Assembly: GCA_029718625.1 (NCBI GenBank)
Contig: CM056379.1
Span: 53,465,579 to 53,529,578, forward strand
Origin: Synaphobranchus kaupii
Taxonomy: Eukaryota; Chordata; Actinopteri; Anguilliformes; Synaphobranchidae
Direction: 5' to 3'
Length of the DNA stretch: 64,000 nt
Under the pieces are notes generated by a model. It had not been told where the DNA came from. It made no database searches and saw nothing but the letters and a program-made list of their open reading frames with translations. Below, piece after piece: positions 1 to 12,875 of this stretch (position 1 is the first letter of the stretch; each line of letters opens with the position of its first letter). The position numbers and the translations under genes were made by a program.

Positions 1-1313
1 AAGTAAGCCAGCCTTTCAATTCAATAATTTGCAAGATTTTGAGCTGCAGAACAGGCAGTTGCAGAAGGAAACCTCTCTTACAATTATCTGACTGACTATT
101 TGTTACAAGCTTAAATGGAGGCCAGGGCACTATACGAAGAGGCTCTGATTCATAGGCTCTTTTTAAAATAGATTTTTCTTTATAGGTATACACAGGCACA
201 CAGCAGCCAATTAACAGAATGGATTGGAAGGTGTGAGAGCGCTAAATCAACAGTGATTTATGAAACACCTTCATCCTGTTTTTTTCAGTGACACTGCCCA
301 TCTGGAGTGTTATGGCCATTTCATACACTGTATGTCATTTACAGTGGCAATGGAGCATCTTTGTTTTTGATCTCATTTTTAACATTTTATTGTGAGATGA
401 TACATGGTTTCAGGTATGGACAGCTTTATGGTCTGTAAATTTGTCATAGTCAGCCACCTGTCTTTATAGTCACTCTGTACCTGAATGCATAACAAATATA
501 TTAGCTGTTATTAGCTCTTATAAGCAGTAATTCATGTTTAAGACAGAGAAATCATAATGATTTTGTTGAATCCAAAACCATTGACCTTGAAAAAGTAGAG
601 TAGAAATTAGTATTAAGAAAGATGAATATTCAGTATTCAGTGTTGTACAGTTTAACTGCTTCAATAATTTTATATCTATTCCATAAAAAAATAATTTTCA
701 GTATAATAAAAACGCTGAGAAAAAGAATACATTTTACTGTGAGATATAAATGCATCATTTTACATGATTTTTTTTGAGGGATGGGGTATTTACTCCCTTG
801 CACTCCTATTGTGGAATCTATAATTATACTAATTATATTATGCTCTTACATAATTGCTCTGTCAAGGAACAGTGCATCTGAAGCATATGCACATCTCTAA
901 AGTCATCTGCAAGCTAGTAACTATATTCCAGTTTTCAATTTGTCCAGAAGCCATGCAGCATACTGCAGCAGCTAACACAGACTTGATGAAAGACACATTT
1001 GAATGTCACAGCAAAAACTTTACATTACATTGAATTGATAAGCATAGCCAACTTTAGTTGTGTGCAAAACATGTACCAAGATAGGCTTTTCCAAATTGCA
1101 TTAATATGATGAGAAGGTGTGCAATAAGATTTGAGCTATCACCTATGTTACGGTCAGTAGGCTGCTTACTTTGCAGCCAAGATCCACCACATGTTTTTTT
1201 GTGAACTTATATTCACCCTAATCCATATTTAGACTAGTTTTTTTAACATTTTTCCCGAAATGTAATTTTATTAAAAAGACTAGTGTAGCATTTTTGTGGG
1301 CCGAGTTTAATTT
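1..1313. other. AT-rich intergenic sequence
   Basis: I see no gene, element end or notable repeat in this stretch. Confidence 0.6.
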
Positions 1314-1640
1314 ATAGAATAGAATAGAATAACTTTTATTTTCCTGTGAGGGAACTTCAGTTGTAGTTGCCAGCAATAAAAAAGACAGAGGGGCAGATCC
1401 ACAAAACACAAACATGTTAAATAAAGACATTGAATTGAATCAGATGATTCACATTAAAGTGAAGGCATGAGTGGAGTAGAATACATTATGATTATGATTC
1501 AAATTACTATTATTATTAGTATTATGATCAACGTTATACTCTATTAAAATAATTATTAATTATGATGAAAAATTGAGCATCAAAAGAATAACAGTTCCTC
1601 ATCTGCCTTTACTGTCTTGAGATGTCCATGGACATTTATT
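1314..1640 (-). mobile_element. LINE 3' end, 5'-truncated copy
   Basis: Starts with TAGAATAGAATAGAATAACTTTTATTTTCC and runs through GGGAACTTCAGTTGTAG, GGGGCAGATCCACAA and TAAATAAAGACATT to GTCTTGAGATGTCC. It matches 33187-33430 block by block. The TTCTA tail on the minus strand marks the LINE 3' end. No coding part is present. Confidence 0.7.
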
Positions 1641-2716
1641 TATTTATGGACATTTATACAGTTATTGTTTATTTCCATGGTCAAACACAATTAAGAACCA
1701 GCACTATAGATGAGTTTTCTTGTGACGTCACACTGATTAATGCCCTTGCAGACAGCAGGAAAAAGATCAAAAGTATCACGCAGAGTCTATCTAATTTCAG
1801 CAGCAATTTCAAGAGTGCTAGTTTAAACTAGACTAAGTCCTGAAAATATCCTTTTATTTAGATGAGACACTGCAAATAAATCTTTAAACAAGCAAGAGTA
1901 CGTTGAGGCCCACGACGCACTGGTTTAAATCACAGAACGGAAAAGCACTGCCTTCTGCATAAGGTGAATTAGGTAGCAAGCTAACCGCAATTGAAATGTA
2001 AGACTCTTAAGGCCTGTCAAGCTAGACTACTTAATATTACACAAGAGCCAGTGCTATATCGTGGATGCAGATTGACAATATCCATGATATAGAACAACCT
2101 TGAGTAGAATCTTGAATCTTTATTGGGTGTCATCAACTATAAAAATAACAACAGGTAACTAGAAAGATAAAGCTTGAGAAGAAGCTTTAGTTTGTAGCCT
2201 AGCTTTGGTAACTATGGCAGCTTTAGATAGACAATCATAGTACATAAGACTGTACTGTAGGTCTGAAGCTTTTGGAGCTCAGAAAGTATTAGAGCTAGCG
2301 ACAGCTTCTTGCCTATAATTACAGCAATGGTTGCTACAAAGTGACCACTGGAACTCTCCAAGCTTGTGACTCCGAGCTTCCATGTCGGAGCTACGAGCTA
2401 CCGAGTTTATAACGAAGGCAGCAATAGCCTTTCCCCTTTTCTGTAACTATCGGGCAAATTCCGATGATATAAGTACACCTGAGAAGAATAACGTTAGGTT
2501 GTTAGCTAGCATTGTACTGTAGAAATAGTAAGTTATACATTACTGAAATATTCGAATATAACCAGCAATATCAGCAACATTTAGCTGGTAAGTAGGCCTA
2601 TAGTTCATATGAATTATGCTTTATGCTAGCATTCGTATTCCAGGGTCAGTGGAAGGCAATGTTATGTATATATTCATTGCAGCATTGGGTAACTTATTGG
2701 GGGGGGGGGGGAGGAC
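1641..2716. other. intergenic sequence
   Basis: Unique-looking sequence ending in a G-run (about 2699-2711) just before the ACGTCC-rich element. No gene seen. Confidence 0.6.
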
Positions 2717-3145
2717 TACCCAGTAAACAGTGAACGTCCCAGGGACGTCCCCTTTTAGTCTCCTCAAGGTTATGATGTGACCTTCACTGGGGATGTCCTA
2801 AAAACATTACTAGGGTGTTTTTAAAGTCCTAGGAAGGTCACTGTTTGGTTACAATATGACATTTAATTAGAATTTGTCGGGGACATTTAAGCAACATCCC
2901 TATCCAGTTATGATCCAGACATTGTTCTCATAACATTCATTGAACATTCAGGGACGTTCCTGCAACGTCTGTTACTGGTTACAATATAACATCATGTAAT
3001 GAATGTCTGGGGAACGTTGCTAGAACGTCCCGGGAACGTTCTCTGTGACGTCCACGTAACGTTTAGAATACGTCAAGACGACGTCCTGATGACATTTCGA
3101 GACGTTCAGGAGATGTCCCGGGGACCTCATTTTGTTAGCTGGGTA
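2717..3145. mobile_element. ACGTCC-rich inverted-repeat element (MITE-like)
   Basis: 429 bp with ends TACCCAGTAAACAGTGAACG and, in complement at the right, TACCCAGCTAACAAAATGAGG. The interior is packed with ACGT-centred motifs (GGGACGTCC, GGAACGTT, GACGTCC, AACGTC), repeated on both strands, and with partial internal repeats (TGGTTACAATATRACAT twice). No open frame and no clear target duplication were seen. Superfamily unknown. Confidence 0.65.
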
Positions 3146-6100
3146 TCAACCCCAAAATAAAGTTGTGATTACATTTTAAACAATCATGCCTGTATTTTCA
3201 TTATGCAGTTATTCTGGCTACAAGTATAATTAATCACCATGAGCTAGCATTAAAAACTAAGTATCGCTACACTCCCCCAACAACTCCCCAAACAATTTTT
3301 AAAAGGCAAATTATGACCAAAGAAATGCTTTTGTCTGTATTAGGTCTTGCTCTTGTTTTGCTGCAGCAATTATCACAGTTAACAACAAAAAACTGGGCAA
3401 CTAAGTTAGTCAATGTAGCTACAGTAGGTTACTGGTGTGACATGACATCAAACGTTAAATGACAATATGATATTTGTATATGCCGGAGTAACGTTACTGT
3501 ATTTGTAAGCCCACAACTTCCCAGATCACACAGCTGGCTGTAGCGAGGTATAGTTAGGCTAACCTAGTGCGAAGCTAGCTAACTGTGTTGATACGGCAGG
3601 CAAGGAACAAGGAAGTTGGATCATATGGGACTACAAATATTTAATAATATTCATGTTTTAGTATCGCTGTGTTTATTATTAACGCCATCATTATTTGGCT
3701 AAAATAATCCGCCAATTATAATTGGTGTCATACCTTCGATTTTCTCTTCCTTCAAAAAAACACAACTTTATACAAATCTTTTATTGCATCAAATCTTTTT
3801 TGCACTTTTATTGATGATAAATAATGCAGAAGAGGTGGCGGCTTAAATTCGACCTGTTCTGCCCCCGAGATGCACACGTAACATGTAACCTCACAGAGTA
3901 GTCTCTTCTTTTAGCAGTCTCTTCTGAATGGCTAGTATTCAGTGTTAACCCACCGTATAAAACGTAATCACTGAAAATGCCGGGCACTGTTTAACATGCA
4001 CATAATTGTTCATTTGATGCGTGCTTCTTGGGCTGTAAACATAACAGTTTGACATCTGGACCAGACATGCAGTGTGGTCTCTTCCTGTTCCTGATGTCTA
4101 ATTAAATGTAATTAAGCCCCATTTCATGCAATACCCAAGAGTGGGATTTGCAATTGATGGTGCAGGCTGAGAATTTTAGTGTGAAACTATTTGTTTTTCC
4201 TATCCTACTACTGACAGGATTCTGCACCAATGTTAGACAGATGGCCAAGGACTTTCAATCAAAGGCAGTGTGAATTACTACCCAGCATCTCAGTCCTGCA
4301 GCCAGAGCTCCATTCACATACCACAGAGCATAAGGTGCCGTGGAGAAAGCGGGGTACCAGAACTGTTGCACCTTATCTCACACTGTTTTTTCAAGTTTTA
4401 TTTATTACTTTGTTGAAGTTGGAATCGGCTACTGTATTTCCCCCCCTCTGACATGGTCATTAATATAAATGTGGGTTTAATCCTGCTGCCCTTCTCCATC
4501 AGTGAGTTGGATTTCCCATCTTATCCTATCACCCCATTACTTTTACTGTATGTTCTTTACAACTTATTTGTTTTACCAAAACCTTTCATTTATTTCAAGC
4601 CCTTGGCCCCTTTCCCTGAGGGATGGAATTCTATTCATCTCCTTCCCTCTCTCTCTCTCTCTCCCCTCTCCCTAGGCTGAGTATTCCATTCAGTCATAAG
4701 AACAAAGGACAGGATCTCTCTATGTGGCTCACCAGGAAAAGAAAGAAACTCCTGTGGGACACTAAACCCCCTCCCTGAGCAGCTGCCAGGAGGATAGGGT
4801 GATTCTCAGGGGAGATGGGTCTAGGGCAAACCCTCATTTTGTATGTGAGACTGCATTACTTCAGAGCTCCATTCCCCTCTCTCTCAATTTAATTTCACCG
4901 TGTTGTAGTTGTGGCTACAAAATTGATTTTTTTAAAAACAAAAAACATTAGAGCTCCTGCATTCTGACAACAAAGCATTCAAAATTCAGTTTCACATGTC
5001 CAGGGAATTGAATGTTGATTGCATTATCTCCTGTTGGAAAGATACAAATTTAAGTTTGTATTGGACGCTGTTGTGAAGCGGCTGAGGAAGGTGTGCACTG
5101 GTACAGTTGAGAAAACCGTATGTGGAATGGATGTGGAACAGCTATATAAACTGTGAGCGCACCTTGTGCAGAGTTTTATCCCACACTGGAACTGTTGGGA
5201 ATACAACATCCTTACATGCAAACGGAGCAAACGGAGCACATGTTCTGCAGTTCCTTACTGCACACCGAGGCACTTCCTTATACTCTGTAAACAAATCGCT
5301 TTTTTTCTGCTTCACTGATTTTTCTCTCGTTCAATTGTTGCATTAATTATTCACGTCAATTCTGAAATTCTCCCCACATACAGTGCATGAGACATTATTT
5401 ACTCTTCTGAACAATCTTTTATAGAAAACCATCTTTTTTGGCTATCTTTTCATCTTTTGGACTATCGTGTGTTTCTATCTGTCTCTCAATCTCACTATCA
5501 TCCTAATTATGTAGCAGAATTGAAAGCTTTTCTCTACCCAGCACCTCATTCAGATATTATTTACTAACAGAATATGTCGATGAGAAACTGGCTGAGCCTG
5601 CTTACCAGAGCATATTGACTCCATTACGGCGGGGGGAGAGATATGGGGGGGTGGGTTAGTAGATGTGAAAAATGTGCCCATTATGATTTAGTCTGAGTCT
5701 AATAGAATTTCCCAAGGCCCCAACGGGAGATAGAATGTACTCCCTCAGCCCGCCCCCTTCCACTCACTATTCCATTTACCGGTGCTGGAGATATAATTTC
5801 ATCACTCAGTGCTTAATTGTGTCCATAGCATCTAGAGCCGCTCTCACAAAACAAGGGGAAAGGATGACAGGGGAAGAGGAGGAGAGAGAAAATGTCAAAG
5901 CTTTTATTCAGCAGCTGTTAAAAGCTCTTATCCGAACCACCACACTTTACAGCACTGCACACTTTGAAAACAGGACCTCAACGTCCCTCTAGCCAACAGC
6001 AAAAAAAAATCTTTGTAATAGAAAGTTGCCGCAAACAGCAAATGGATCAGTCCGCTTATTTTGAACAGAATTGTTAGAGGCTAGTTTGGCAATGAGGCGA

Positions 6101-7939
6101 GCACAGTTGCATTAAAGAGGTTGTTTGAAGTTTACCCCTTTGAAGGTCAAGGTACATTGCTCTCTATATTAAACTGGTCAAGCACAGAAGTTGATGGCAA
6201 AAATAGTTTGGTTTGTAAATCAAATAATTATAATTAATTTGATTATGTAAATTCATAATAAAAATGAATTCTGCTTTACTTTAGCCAAAAACGGATGTGT
6301 CACGGGAGTAATAAACGGTAACTGACTGAATCCTCCCATACCCTGGGCACTGCACTCAGCAATTGTGCATTGCCCTATGGAACTACAGTCACTGTTGCGG
6401 AATGGTGCAGATTCAATCCAATACTGTGGGGCTCATCCACTACCACAGTGTCGTGCCTTCACCAAATTAACCTCTCAGGAGCCCCTTATGAGGGATTTTC
6501 AAAGGAGATATGCAGAAAAGTCTTGGAAATTGATGTGTCTCACACACACACAAACACACATACAGGCTGAAATATATTCCTTTATGTAATAGTGATCATT
6601 AAAATGAGCCATTTTCACAGTAGTCATGAAGGAAACAGTTATTTCATCTTTATTTTACTTTAATCTATATTTAGTTTGTTTTGGTGAGAACCTTAAATCA
6701 TTAGTCATAATTTTGGACTATTTAAGGAATGTTTGGATGATGGGCTGTGGCCAGCTTTCACTGTTTATATGTACCTATAAACCATCTTACAAGCCTGCAT
6801 TTCAGACATATTCTTCACCCTCAACTCCATCTGTGCTAGAGTTTGTAAAGTGCCAACATGTCAAGTATCATTTCTTCAGTTAGTATCAGTTTCACTGACA
6901 AACTGGAGCACATGCTGTGCAGCTTATTGAAGTTTACCACACCTAATAAATCTCTTATTTAACACCAGAGATCTGACACCTAGAAGTCACTGGTGCCACA
7001 GTGAAAGGTGGCTTGGTTAAATGCTGGAGACCTCCATGTCTCTGTCTGCTCCACATCGTATTTTGGGGGCAAGGTGTTGTTGCCTTTATAGGCCAGTGGG
7101 AATGGTCATCACATCCTTGACAAACCAAACTCATTCTGCCAGTTTCTCTCTCCGCCCCTCGTCTTTCTACATGTATGTAAAGCTACCTATGCCCAAAAGA
7201 AACACATTAAATCTGCTGTGGGAAGACAGCTTTATCAGCTCATAAAGAAGGCGCTTATGATATGGTGAGGCGCTGGTGTTGACATATTGTGAATAGGCCT
7301 TAAATATGTTCTCAGGCCATTTCTTCCGGCCAGGGAACATTTTAGGTTAGCAGTCCATTCAGATGGCAGTGCAAGCCTCTTGGAGACATCTTTATAGCTT
7401 TTGGGCTTATGAGGATTTTCGGCCATTACTTTTGATGATGTCGTCCTATGTTTCCAATATTTCTCTTGCTGTGATGAACAGCTAAATGAATATTAATCAA
7501 ATCATCTGATGGAAGTTAAAGTGGTTTCACACAGACTAGTCAGGAGTTCAGTCTAAAGCACACAATCTCTGGACTGCCCTCTCACCTTTGCCCTCATGTC
7601 TCTGTAATGCAGTTCCGTCTATGGATCAAACAGCTCTCCTATATTCATGCTTGGGGTGGGGAATGTGTTTCCTATTTAGAGTTCAGAAATAGGCTGATCC
7701 CTAAAACTGAATGGATCTGAGAGGAGGCCTAAGAACAGCTTGGAGATCAGTGCTACAGCTGTTTTGATCAGAACAGGCTTGTGCACATGGGGGGCTTGCG
7801 GTCTTCTTGCCTAAATACAGCAATCAATGATTATTCTCTAAGGTCTATTGTGCACTTTCTTGTTGGTTTATGCAATGCTCACTGCCAGAAAATGCCATTT
7901 GGAAATGTGTGGCGAGTGTCTCTGGCTCCTATGCTGTCA
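3146..7939. other. intergenic sequence without recognised gene
   Basis: Holds a short CT run (about 4645-4667) and a short CA-rich run (6540-6560). Open frames up to about 85 codons overlap each other on both strands and show no domain or splice-bordered structure I recognise. Confidence 0.6.
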
Positions 7940-8948
7940 CAGGCTTTATCTGGTCCCTCTTATTTCTAAACTCCTGATGAACAGAGGAAAAGACATGACA
8001 TTCTCATCTACCTGGAAAACATTTAGTACAGTTGCCTTCTCACTTTTGGTTGCTCTAATTATCTTTGAGATGAGCAACCAGATGTCAGGTTTTGGTTAGA
8101 AAATTGAAAACCAAACGCGACAGATTAGGATTCAGAAAGCGTATCTAAAAATAGACACGCCACAGAAGCGGAATTAAACCGCACCAGGGGAAAAAAGGGA
8201 AAAGGGAAACGGAAAAGCGGGAACAAAACTTCCCCAGCACAAGGCTAACACAAAACAACCTCAAACGGAGGCGAAAAATTGCTAAAATAGCGAGAAACAA
8301 ACAAAAAGAAAGAACCTCAGGCACTAATTGATCTGCGTGTATAAGAGGTAGAGAAAACTGAAAAGAAGCGAACAAAATAGCAAGCCTGTAACTACAGCTC
8401 AGTAGGCTAAGGAGCTGAACAGAGGATAAACAGGCTGCAGGCAAAAATAAAAGAATAGAGGACGATAGGACAGAAAACCAGAAAATCTAATCCTATCACT
8501 AATAGAAATAGCTGCGTCTCTGTATAAAACCAAACATAGATTCAGTAGCTAACGTCTTATACCTCTACCTATACCGGCTTCCTAGCCATAATGCAACAAC
8601 AATCTAGAAGCACCGGAAAGCGGAAGTTAAGCCCTATTTATAGCCGACGGAAACCAAACACAGGTGTCTGAGATAATGACCCGGAGAGATCCAAACACCG
8701 GGACGGAGGAAGAAAAAATCCGATAGAGCTACAGACGACGCCAAACGGAAAACAATGGTAGAAACAAATGGAGACAGCCACTAACCATGACACCAGAGGT
8801 GAATAAGGTAATTGTGCTAAAGGTTTTCCAGGTAGACGTCATGCCTCAGGCTTTATCTGGTCCCCCTTATGAACAGAGGAAAAGGCATGAAATTCCCCTC
8901 TACCTGGAAATTTATTTTTAGCACAATTACCTTTACTCACCTTTGGTG
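7940..8948. repeat. chain of inverted arms interrupted by a solo LTR
   Basis: Arm R1 (7940-8077: CAGGCTTTATCTGGTCCCTC, GAACAGAGGAAAAGACATGA, CTACCTGGAAAACATTTAG, TTGGTTGCTC) pairs with arm L (8793-8846: GGTAATTGTGCTAAAGG, TTTTCCAGGTAGACGTCATGCCT in complement). Arm L in turn pairs with arm R2 (8847-8948: same order as R1, ending ACCTTTACTCACCTTTGGTG). The family-1 LTR sits exactly at the turn between R1 and L. Without the LTR, R1-L-R2 is a snake-like triple palindrome of about 300 bp. No coding content. Confidence 0.75.
8083..8792 (-). mobile_element. solo LTR, family 1 (copy 1)
   Basis: 710 bp with TGTCAGG...CATGACA ends and an exact 5-bp target duplication CCAGA (8078-8082, 8793-8797). It shares many blocks with 16496-17215 (GAAAGCGTATCT, CACAAAACAACC, CGGAAGT..TATTTATA, AACCATGACA). 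On the minus strand it begins TGTCATGG and has a TATA-like TATAAATA about 150 bp in, so minus is the likely sense. No internal retroviral-type genes are present on either side. It is probably a gypsy-group LTR left by LTR-LTR recombination. Confidence 0.8.
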
Positions 8949-11900
8949 AGTACCATCTTAAAGATAATAAGAGGCTATCCTAAATGTGGAGAAGGATATC
9001 AGATGGAAAGCTGTTAATGGCAGCTGTTTAATGTTACTGTATAAATTATGGAACACTTACTACTTTAAGAGGGGATTCTCAGACCATCAGATTGTAGGAC
9101 ATCAACAGCAGAAGAAAGTGGACTCTTAATCATTTAAAGGAATGCTACTATATATAGTCATGTTTCAGGATCTGTTATGGAACGGAACAATCTAGCAGTT
9201 AGTTGTTAGTCCAGTGCAGGTTTTGGAGAGGGAATCCCAGACCTATTAGGAGATGCTGTGGAATGTTTGAGAAAACAATATTCCTTTTTTCACACTTTAA
9301 AGGGGTTGGGGGGAAAGTAGGAGCCTTTTCATATTGTTGAAAGGCTGCAGGAATTGCAAATAATGTGTCCATTTGGATTTGATTCTGATCAAATGTTGAA
9401 GCATTTTAAAGCTAATGTATATGCTGTCTCTTTTCCCAGTAAAATGCATACATTGTAACAGATGTTTGAAATGAACCATGGTAAGTTTTTGCAGAATTCT
9501 AGCAATCAAATAAATATGTGGTGAGTGCCCTGGATGGTATATATTGTGCTCTCAAAGAAAAAAGTGTCTCTAATGCTGAAGGGACTGTTTATGCAGAACG
9601 GAAAAATTAGAGGACAAATCAGAGAAGGGGTTCATTAACTACCCATTTAAAAATGTGCAATTTTAGGTTCTTCATTAAACCAAATATTTAGTTTTGTAAA
9701 GACTATAAAATTCATTACAGTATATAGACATTATGACATTTTATATACTAGAATATAGTTCAATTAAAGATAAGTGCCTATGTTCTGGGTCAGAGATTCC
9801 AGGATTCAGTATCAAAGGACATTTGTGATTCGCCACTTAGACCAAAAGGACTGCACTTCCAAATGAATGCATTTATTTCAAGAACTGCAATGAGCTGTTC
9901 AATGCAGAAAGAAATGTGCCGTTGGAGTTTATTCAGTCTCACACCACAGATGGCCCTGAAAAGGCATTAAGCTTGGGCCTGCTCTGAGGGCACATTTGTG
10001 TGTTGGTGTGAGGTACAATCCAAAGACCAATCAGCCTCTAATGAACCCTGGAGTCCTCCCTTACTCTCTTAATGGGTACCACCAATGTTTGATCAGGCCA
10101 GGTCAGTAAAAAACTCTAAAGCATGTTATGGATTTCCAGGGCACTGGAGGTCCTAATTGGCCACTCCTCGATAAAACCCAGAGCCAAATCAGGGTTTGAT
10201 GAACCAATAGAAACTGAATATCTGTCACAGTCGGCAATAGTTCCTTCCGAAAAACCAGACCCCCCCCACCCCCACCAAATGTCCTAATAACCCGATCAAG
10301 GGTAATCAGGAAAACACATGACCATCGGTGTGCCCTGGGGTCAAGGCCCTGGCCCCAGCCTAGACTGAGTTCAAGAGGTTTCAGTAATGGCTATTGTGGG
10401 CATGAAAGGCTGGCTGTTTGAAACACTGTGAAAATATGTATAACAAGCTTAAATGCTGGTTACCAGGAAACAGAGTGTGCATACTATGACATGAGAGAAG
10501 CTGGAATGTTAGCGAAATGCTTTGTCAAAGTCATTGATTCCAGATTTATGCAATCTAATCTTTTGTCACTGCTTTAATTATTTTGCAGAACCGTTTTTGT
10601 ACTTACGTGCATTTACTGAGAAGGAGGCTACCCAGTTTGAATGCTTGTAATTCTAAGAACGGAGGAGTTCTGTCCAGCTGGTAACAGCCTTTGGTTTAAA
10701 TCAATGTTCAGCTGAAAGGTCTAGTGTTAGATGCCTTATTGTGCATCAGAATGCCTATTCAGAGCTTTGAACTAGACCTTTGACTATAATCTCTTATTAA
10801 GTAGCATTAGGTCTACAGCAATTAGTTTTGTTTTAAACCATCTAATTTACATGCCAGCCTCTTGATTAATCATTGGCAGGATTACCGTGGTGGCCTGGTA
10901 AATTTAAAACAGCATCACTGATTGACATGTCTGTTCCATAGAAGAAGGGCTGAGGAATGTAAACAAATGGTGCAGGGATAACCTGTTCTGATTGGACTTG
11001 TTAATGGTGTTTCATCTTGAAAAGGTTAAAAAAAGTTTGATACATGAAGACCTCATTTGTAGTCACTAAGAATTCTTGATTATTTAGTACATAGCTAGTG
11101 GCAAAGCAAGCGCTTTATTCAGATATCTTATGCCCTGGTTGAACAAGATTTTGCCATTAGTTGAAGGAATGTGTCTTGCATGTCTCAAAATGTTTTCAAA
11201 GTAATATGCGCACACTTACTACAATTAAGACACATTTCCTTCAACTACTGATGTATAAGGGACCTTATTAGTTTAATGTATGATGACTCTATTCACAAAA
11301 AAAAAAGTTTTATTAAGCTGTAATAAAGCGCTATGAAATGAGAACCCCGGTTATATGAAAATCAGCACAGCAAGGGCACAATGTATAAACCATGATATAA
11401 CACAGGTTTGAGTTTGAAATCACTTTTTATAAAACATACCCATCCATAGATATCCTCACAGACTCCTAGGTAAGGTAAGTTCCACTTCTGAACTTGCCTA
11501 TAATTTACATAAATTTGGTTTTGAAGTTAATGTGGCTGTTTTCTTCTCTGTTTACCAATAACTGAAACACTGGACAACCCACTTTAAAGATTTAGAGAAC
11601 TGAGCCAAGGAGGCTTAATAAGATTTTTAAATTCTCACATTATTATTTTTTATTACATTTAACTGCTCATACTGTTTTGATATAAAATGAAACTTTCATT
11701 AGTGGTTACCTGCACATGAAGGCCACTTTTTGGTATATTACCTTAGCATCACAGTCACCTGCACAATGCGGTTGGCGGCCATGCTGTTGCCGTCCCACAG
11801 GAGTTTTATTGATACATATGACAGACACTAGTCAAAGCTCAGCTTGTGAGACAGCGATGTTTTTTGTTATTTTTTTTTGTTTTTTTATTGTTAAAATGTC

Positions 11901-12258
11901 ATTGTTATCATAAGGCGGTGCCAGCTTACTTCAAAGAATTGCGTTATATTTATCTTCTTACATTCTATGATTTAATTTTTTTTAAAGTAACCCATGAAAC
12001 ATGGATCATATTCTTACTCTGTGAAAGTTAAATAGTATAGGCTTTCAAATGGCAGCTTGTAAGCCAAATAAGCTGACACTTTACAAAAAAAAAATGGCAG
12101 TCACCTTTTATATGGTGGTCACTTGCACATGATGGCCATTTTTCATTACTCCCTTGGATGGCTGCCTTAGATAGGTTTCCCTGTATAGGATGTTTATGTT
12201 AGTGGAGGTACTAATATGAATACCGGCACTGCTAAAAAGCTGATTGACTAATCAGTGG

Positions 12259-12266
12259 TGAGAGAG

Positions 12267-12333
<67 letters not shown>

Positions 12334-12377
12334 GGAGAGAGAGAGAGAGAGAGAGAGTGAGAGAGAGAGAGAGAGAT
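12259..12377 (+). repeat. (GA)n microsatellite
   Basis: About 120 bp of nearly pure GA with a few interruptions (GGAG, AAAG, GGGAG, GTGAG). It creates a long meaningless Ser-Leu open frame on the minus strand. Confidence 0.95.
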
Positions 12378-12820
12378 TGTTGTTAAGGGTAATGAAAAGC
12401 TTGTTGTCAGTATGGGTCTTGTCTGCAGAGACCTCTAATTGAATGCAGATCCTTGCTCCGCTAAACGTAGGATGTAAGAGTGAAAAAAGCGGAAAAACCA
12501 GCCAAACTATTATTAATGACAAGTTGACTATTTTATTAGTGTTAGAAGTGGTTCACTCAAGAGAGAGGGTGGAGAAACAAATCTTCAATAGGTGGGGGAA
12601 GCTTGTAAGCTCAGGACTCAGTGGGGCTAGCTAATGACAAATCCAGCTGCACAATATGTGATTTTAACTGTGTATGGTCTTACTGGTGGTTGACGGTTCA
12701 CTAGAGATTATGACATTGCTGAGTTTATAAACTACATTTGACTGTAACGGTGGGAGAAAAATACCACTGGTATGCCACTAACTGTAAAAGCTCTAATGTG
12801 CCCAGTTAGACTAGAGTTTC

Positions 12821-12821
12821 A

Positions 12822-12874
<53 letters not shown>
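12821..12874 (+). repeat. (ATC)n microsatellite
   Basis: Eighteen uninterrupted CAT/ATC triplets in non-coding sequence. Confidence 0.97.

Positions 12875-12875
<1 letters not shown>

Noticed and set aside
12232..12522. 96-codon Ser-Leu-rich frame
   Set aside because: It is a translation of the GA microsatellite.
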